This document shows, in pieces, positions 60,833 to 64,000 of a stretch of DNA of 64,000 bases. The translations under genes were made by a program, and so were the position numbers. The stretch spans positions 1-64,000 of the forward strand of contig NZ_FNBF01000003.1 in the NCBI RefSeq assembly GCF_900102225.1. Reading direction: 5' to 3'. Position 1 is the stretch's first letter. Each line of letters starts with the position of its first letter. This stretch comes from Eubacterium pyruvativorans (GTDB lineage: Bacteria; Bacillota; Clostridia; Peptostreptococcales; Anaerovoracaceae). The notes under the pieces were generated by a model, which worked only from the letters and a program-made list of their open reading frames with translations, was not told the DNA's origin and ran no database searches.

Positions 60833-62677
60833 TTACTTCCGGATGTCCGACAGATAGGAAAGTGTGTAACTTCCGTTCTCTTCCAGCAGTTTCTCCAGAA
60901 GCGCCGCCTCGCTGCTCTTCTCATTTTCGCCGGAAACCCGGGATTTTCCGTCCTTCGTGACCTCCGCCTTTCCGGTGAGGTAATCTAGAATCCCGTAACT
61001 CACCGTCGGATGCAGGATCTCCATGGTTCTGACCCCCACCAGACCTCCGTTCTTCTTCATCTGCTTCTCCGCATCATCGTAGCTCAGAACGATGCCGTCC
61101 ACCAGACCGTTGGCCTTCGCCTGTTTGGCGGTATAAACCCGGCCGTCCGCCAGTTTCCGGACATCACTGACCGGCATGCTGCGGCCGTCCGCCACGATCT
61201 GAACGAACTGATCATACGCATCATCCACCAGCCCCTGCAGAATCTTCCGCTGCTGGCCGGTCAGTTTCTCTGTGACGCTGCCCATGTTCTTGTTCTTGCC
61301 GGCATGGATGGTCTCCGCCTTCACCCCCAGTTTCTTCATCAGACCGGTCACGTCGTAGATCGTAGACAGTCTGACGCCGATGGATCCGGTCCAGCAGTTC
61401 CGGTTCACATAGATCCGGTCGCTGGCAGCAGCGATATAGTAGGCGCCGGAAGCCCCTTCATCGGCCATGTACGTGTACACCGGCCGCTTGGTTTCCTCCT
61501 TGTAATCCTTCACCTTCAGGTACAGCTCATCAGTGGCGTTGGTGCTTCCGCCCGGCGAATTGACATACAGAATCAACCCCCGGTTGTTCGGGTCGTTCTT
61601 CATCTGGTCGATCATGTCCAGCAGCCAGTTCTGGTCATAAGTAGTGTAATCCGCAGACTGAGGCGTGCCCGAAGCGATCTCCCCTTCTATGTGCAGTTCC
61701 CCCACATACGGACTCTTCTGGGCGATGGAATTGCCGCTCTTCGCAATCAGCTGTCCGGATGAAGTCATCTGATTGCCGTTCGCCCGGTGGGAAATCACAC
61801 TTGCGGCGATGAAAATCAGAAGCAGAATGACCAGGAAGATGATTCCGTTCCGCACACCTCTTCGGTGACTGCGAACGAAGCCGGAAACTCTGCCGCCGCT
61901 TCCGCCGTTTCCGCTGTTTCCGCCGCCCCTGCCGGACGGGCGGCTCTTCCTTTCGGCTGCCGCCGCATAAGCCGCCTTCCGGGTCGGATCCACATGCTCG
62001 TAGAAAATATTTCCTGCGCTCTTCCGGGACGATGCCTGGGCGGTTTTCGGTTCCGGTTTCTGCTCGGTCCTCGGGGCGGTTTTCGGTTCCGGTTTCTGCT
62101 CGGTCTTCGGGGCGGTTTTCGGTTCCGACTTCTGCTCGGTCCACGGGGCGGTTTTCGTCTCCGGCTTCGGTGCGGTTTTCGGTTCAGCCTTCGGTGCCGT
62201 AACTTCTTCGTCCACTTCCGGTTCCTCCGGCAGTCCCAGCGCCCGCCGTCTCCTTCTCTCGGCTTCTTCCGCCTCCCGGGCCCGCTGCGCGCGGTTCGCC
62301 TGAATGCGGGTCACAATCGTCGGTTCCTCTTCTTCCGACGCCCGGCGTCCCGGCTCAGATCCGGCATCCCGAACTGTATCCCGGCGTCCCGGCTCAGATC
62401 CCGCATCCCCGTTCATATCCCGGTGCGCTGTATCGAATTTCTCCCATTCCATGGTAAATGATTTCCAGTCCGTCGCCTCCGGCTTTCCTTCGAATTCCGG
62501 GTCCACGCTGTCCAGCACGTCCCAGTCCTCCCCTTTCTTCTGAACGAAGGCACCGATCCGCCGCTTCGCATCTTCCAGCTTCTCCTGAGCTGCCTCCAGA
62601 CGGGAGGTTCTGTTTCCGCCAGTCTTCGGTTCCGTCCCGGAAGATTCTATGTGATTCGTCCTGTTCTTCTCTTCCAT
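60833..62677 (-). CDS. sppA: Signal peptide peptidase SppA (S49) with long repetitive N-terminal extension
   Basis: A 614-residue protein. Residues 1-275 are a charged cytoplasmic extension with two DAGSEPGRR repeats (91-99 and 104-112) and three 12-residue repeats of the type TEQKPEPKTAPR (180-215). A membrane span (278-296) precedes the S49 domain: catalytic Ser410 in EGASGAYYIA and the Lys in HAGKNKNMGS (K461 or K463, the latter fitting B. subtilis SppA). It should cleave leftover signal peptides at the membrane. Usual SppA proteins have about 300-340 residues, so the extension is unusual. Confidence 0.88.
   Translation of the reverse strand: MEEKNRTNHIESSGTEPKTGGNRTSRLEAAQEKLEDAKRRIGAFVQKKGEDWDVLDSVDPEFEGKPEATDWKSFTMEWEKFDTAHRDMNGDAGSEPGRRDTVRDAGSEPGRRASEEEEPTIVTRIQANRAQRAREAEEAERRRRRALGLPEEPEVDEEVTAPKAEPKTAPKPETKTAPWTEQKSEPKTAPKTEQKPEPKTAPRTEQKPEPKTAQASSRKSAGNIFYEHVDPTRKAAYAAAAERKSRPSGRGGGNSGNGGSGGRVSGFVRSHRRGVRNGIIFLVILLLIFIAASVISHRANGNQMTSSGQLIAKSGNSIAQKSPYVGELHIEGEIASGTPQSADYTTYDQNWLLDMIDQMKNDPNNRGLILYVNSPGGSTNATDELYLKVKDYKEETKRPVYTYMADEGASGAYYIAAASDRIYVNRNCWTGSIGVRLSTIYDVTGLMKKLGVKAETIHAGKNKNMGSVTEKLTGQQRKILQGLVDDAYDQFVQIVADGRSMPVSDVRKLADGRVYTAKQAKANGLVDGIVLSYDDAEKQMKKNGGLVGVRTMEILHPTVSYGILDYLTGKAEVTKDGKSRVSGENEKSSEAALLEKLLEENGSYTLSYLSDIRK
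62033..62140 (-). repeat. Three 36-bp repeats coding TEQKPEPKTAPR in sppA
   Basis: Three in-frame repeats of 36 bases encode 12-residue units rich in Lys, Glu and Pro, a likely flexible linker and a site prone to length change. Confidence 0.75.
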
Positions 62678-62683
62678 TATTCT

Positions 62684-63010
62684 CTAATCCTCCTCTGTTC
62701 CCGGCACATCGTCACGCATACAATCATCCAGATCCACCGGCACGATGATGTTCTTCGCATCCTCCAGACATTCCTGGGGCACATAGATTTCAATGTCTCC
62801 GACCACATTCTTGCCGAATGCGATCTCCAGAAAATGAGAAGAGCCCACATATTTCTTCTCACTCGGAATTCCTTCCGCATCCAGCTTCGATACCAGAATA
62901 TCCGCCTGCAGACTGTCGTTTACCGTTGTCAGGTATACGCCATCCCGCCAGGTATATTCCTCCTCACCGTTTCCGGCGGCAGTGCCGTCCCTTCTTCCGA
63001 AAATCTTCAT
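62684..63010 (-). CDS. DUF2007-family putative signal-transducing protein
   Basis: A 108-residue protein. The core VYLTTVNDSLQADILVSKLDAEGIPSEKKYV and DIEIYVPQECLEDAKNII follow the DUF2007 pattern (short alpha/beta). N-terminal 20 residues are Gly/Glu rich. Its role is unknown. Six bases before sppA, so co-transcribed. Confidence 0.78.
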   Translation of the reverse strand: MKIFGRRDGTAAGNGEEEYTWRDGVYLTTVNDSLQADILVSKLDAEGIPSEKKYVGSSHFLEIAFGKNVVGDIEIYVPQECLEDAKNIIVPVDLDDCMRDDVPGTEED

Positions 63011-63039
63011 CGTCGCTCTTCTCCGTTTCCTGCGGGACT

Positions 63040-63090
63040 TACCCGCAAAAAAGTCCCGATGCGCGGATTCTGTTCATCTGCCGCGCATCA
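63040..63090 (-). terminator. Terminator-like hairpin after the LCP gene
   Basis: GATGCGCGG pairs with CCGCGCATC at about 63058-63090, and a run of six U follows on minus after five bases. It stands between the LCP gene and the DUF2007 gene, which may therefore be only partly co-transcribed. Confidence 0.6.
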
Positions 63091-63105
63091 GTTCTGGTTT
63101 CTGTA

Positions 63106-64000
63106 TTATTCTCCTTCTGCAGCGCCAGTACTTTCTCCCGCAGTCTGGCCCGCGGCCGAGGCACCCCCCGCCGCACCGGCGCCGGCATTTCCGGAAGTGC
63201 CCTGGGAACTGGTTCCGGCGCCCGCCGAAGCAGCTCCGCCGGTTCCAGCGGCACTGCCGGCGGCGGAACCGGTTCCGCCGGAATAGGAACGCCGGGGCGT
63301 GTACGTCTGGCTCCGGGATGTGGAAGTGCTTCCCCGGTACGGTGTATACGTTGACCGGCTGGTGTTGACACTGTACATGCTGGTGCCACTGGCAACCGCC
63401 GAAGCAATGGCGTCCGACTGGGTCTTCACCCGGGTGCTCACTTGATAATTCTTCTGTCCGAACATTTCCCGATGAAGGCGCTTCGTGTTCGCCTCCAGGT
63501 TCACCGGGAACACGTAGGACACCTGCCCCAGGAATCCGGTGGTCACATTATACGGCCATCCCACGGATTTCTGGATTTCCAGACCGGACAGCCTCTGGGC
63601 GAGTCCGATCATGTCGTTGTTGGACAGATTCGTCTGACACTGTTTCAGGCAAACATCCATGATGTCGGAAAGCTCTGAGAAACTGCTGTGTTTCAGCTTG
63701 TCCAGCACCAGTTTGATCACGAGACGCATCCGGCTGGTCCGCTTGAAGTCGTCGCCGACCCCTTTCCGGATCCGTCCGTAGGAAACGGCCTGAACACCTT
63801 CCAGTTTCTGACGGCCGGCTTTCTTCACCAGCTTGTACTTCTTCTGTCCCACATTGCGGGCGGTCTGCCGGGTGTACTTGTTCAGCTGGTATATTTCATT
63901 CTGATGCACGTTCACTGTAATGCCGCCCACCTGGTTGACCAGGTCGGAGACCATCTTGAAATTGAACAGCACATAGGAATCGATGTCCAGATCCATAGCC
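63106..64000 (-). CDS. LCP-family (LytR-CpsA-Psr) cell-wall ligase, C-terminal part (cut by window edge)
   Basis: At least 297 residues; the reading frame continues to the right of the window. The visible part has the LCP end region (IDSYVLFNFKMVSDLVNQVGGITVNV, then SYGRIRKGVGDDFKRTSRMRLVIK with the arginines that bind lipid-pyrophosphate) and an unusual 90-residue C-terminal tail of Ser/Thr/Tyr-Arg, then Gly/Ala/Ser only. LCP proteins attach teichoic acid or other glycopolymers to peptidoglycan outside the membrane. The N-terminal anchor is not visible. Confidence 0.9.
   Translation of the reverse strand, partial: AMDLDIDSYVLFNFKMVSDLVNQVGGITVNVHQNEIYQLNKYTRQTARNVGQKKYKLVKKAGRQKLEGVQAVSYGRIRKGVGDDFKRTSRMRLVIKLVLDKLKHSSFSELSDIMDVCLKQCQTNLSNNDMIGLAQRLSGLEIQKSVGWPYNVTTGFLGQVSYVFPVNLEANTKRLHREMFGQKNYQVSTRVKTQSDAIASAVASGTSMYSVNTSRSTYTPYRGSTSTSRSQTYTPRRSYSGGTGSAAGSAAGTGGAASAGAGTSSQGTSGNAGAGAAGGASAAGQTAGESTGAAEGE

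Overview
The window reads as chromosome of a moderately GC-rich, Gram-positive anaerobe of the class Clostridia (Bacillota). Supporting features are DivIVA, SepF and YggT, an LCP cell-wall ligase, a Leu T-box leader, NFACT/RqcH, a small RelQ-type alarmone synthetase, an A-type flavodiiron protein, a butyryl-CoA:acetate-type CoA-transferase, ATP-type PEP carboxykinase and several ferredoxin-fused aldo/keto reductases. There is no outer-membrane machinery. The mix of peptide, amino-acid and CoA-ester genes would suit a peptide- or organic-acid-fermenting species, but I cannot name a genus from this sequence alone. No tRNA or rRNA gene and no CRISPR array was seen.

Layout. 1-916: the edge of an IS256-family element, then a gene-free island with GGTGCGAA/TTCGCACC inverted repeats. 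917-3581 (minus): a CoA-transferase and the flavodiiron protein FprA. 3654-3689: two interlocked divergent promoters. 3771-8532: a Dlt-like envelope acylation set (carrier protein, MBOAT acyltransferase and SGNH/DltD-like protein on plus; AMP-forming ligase convergent on minus, sharing one bidirectional terminator). 8748-17100: branched-chain amino acid synthesis, ilvD and ilvC on minus and a T-box-controlled leuA-leuC-leuD-leuB operon on plus. 17233-19664: a self-contained 23-codon transcription unit, pckA and a TSCPD protein. 19748-31369: mostly minus-strand genes (ferredoxin-AKR/YitT pair, YcxB-like protein and a CCA-enzyme-tail-like protein, LysR regulator, homoserine dehydrogenase, M23 peptidase, acyl-CoA synthetase). 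31634-33217 (plus): a second ferredoxin-AKR and MntP. 33223-35391 (minus): thiE and an alanine symporter.

35392-36053 is the second gene-poor island with the same inverted repeats. 36054-41934 holds a TetR/thioesterase pair, TcdA and a three-gene overlapping operon (amidase, metallo-hydrolase, third ferredoxin-AKR). 42039-42208 looks like an unannotated small RNA gene on plus. Next come rpsB-tsf, a stand-alone LytTR protein, pepD, yicC-gmk-rpoZ, rqcH (plus) and relQ (minus). 51895-60677 is one long minus-strand housekeeping block: ylxM-ffh-rpsP-KH, an internal terminator, rimM-trmD-adaptor-yggS-sepF-yggT-divIVA, another hairpin, then lspA-rluD. The window ends with sppA, a DUF2007 protein and an LCP protein cut by the right edge.

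The candidates most worth checking are the small RNA at 42074-42208, the 23-codon unit before pckA, the interlocked palindromic promoter pair at 3654-3689, the inverted-repeat family shared by the two gene-poor islands, and the catalytically headless CCA-enzyme-like protein at 21995-22879.
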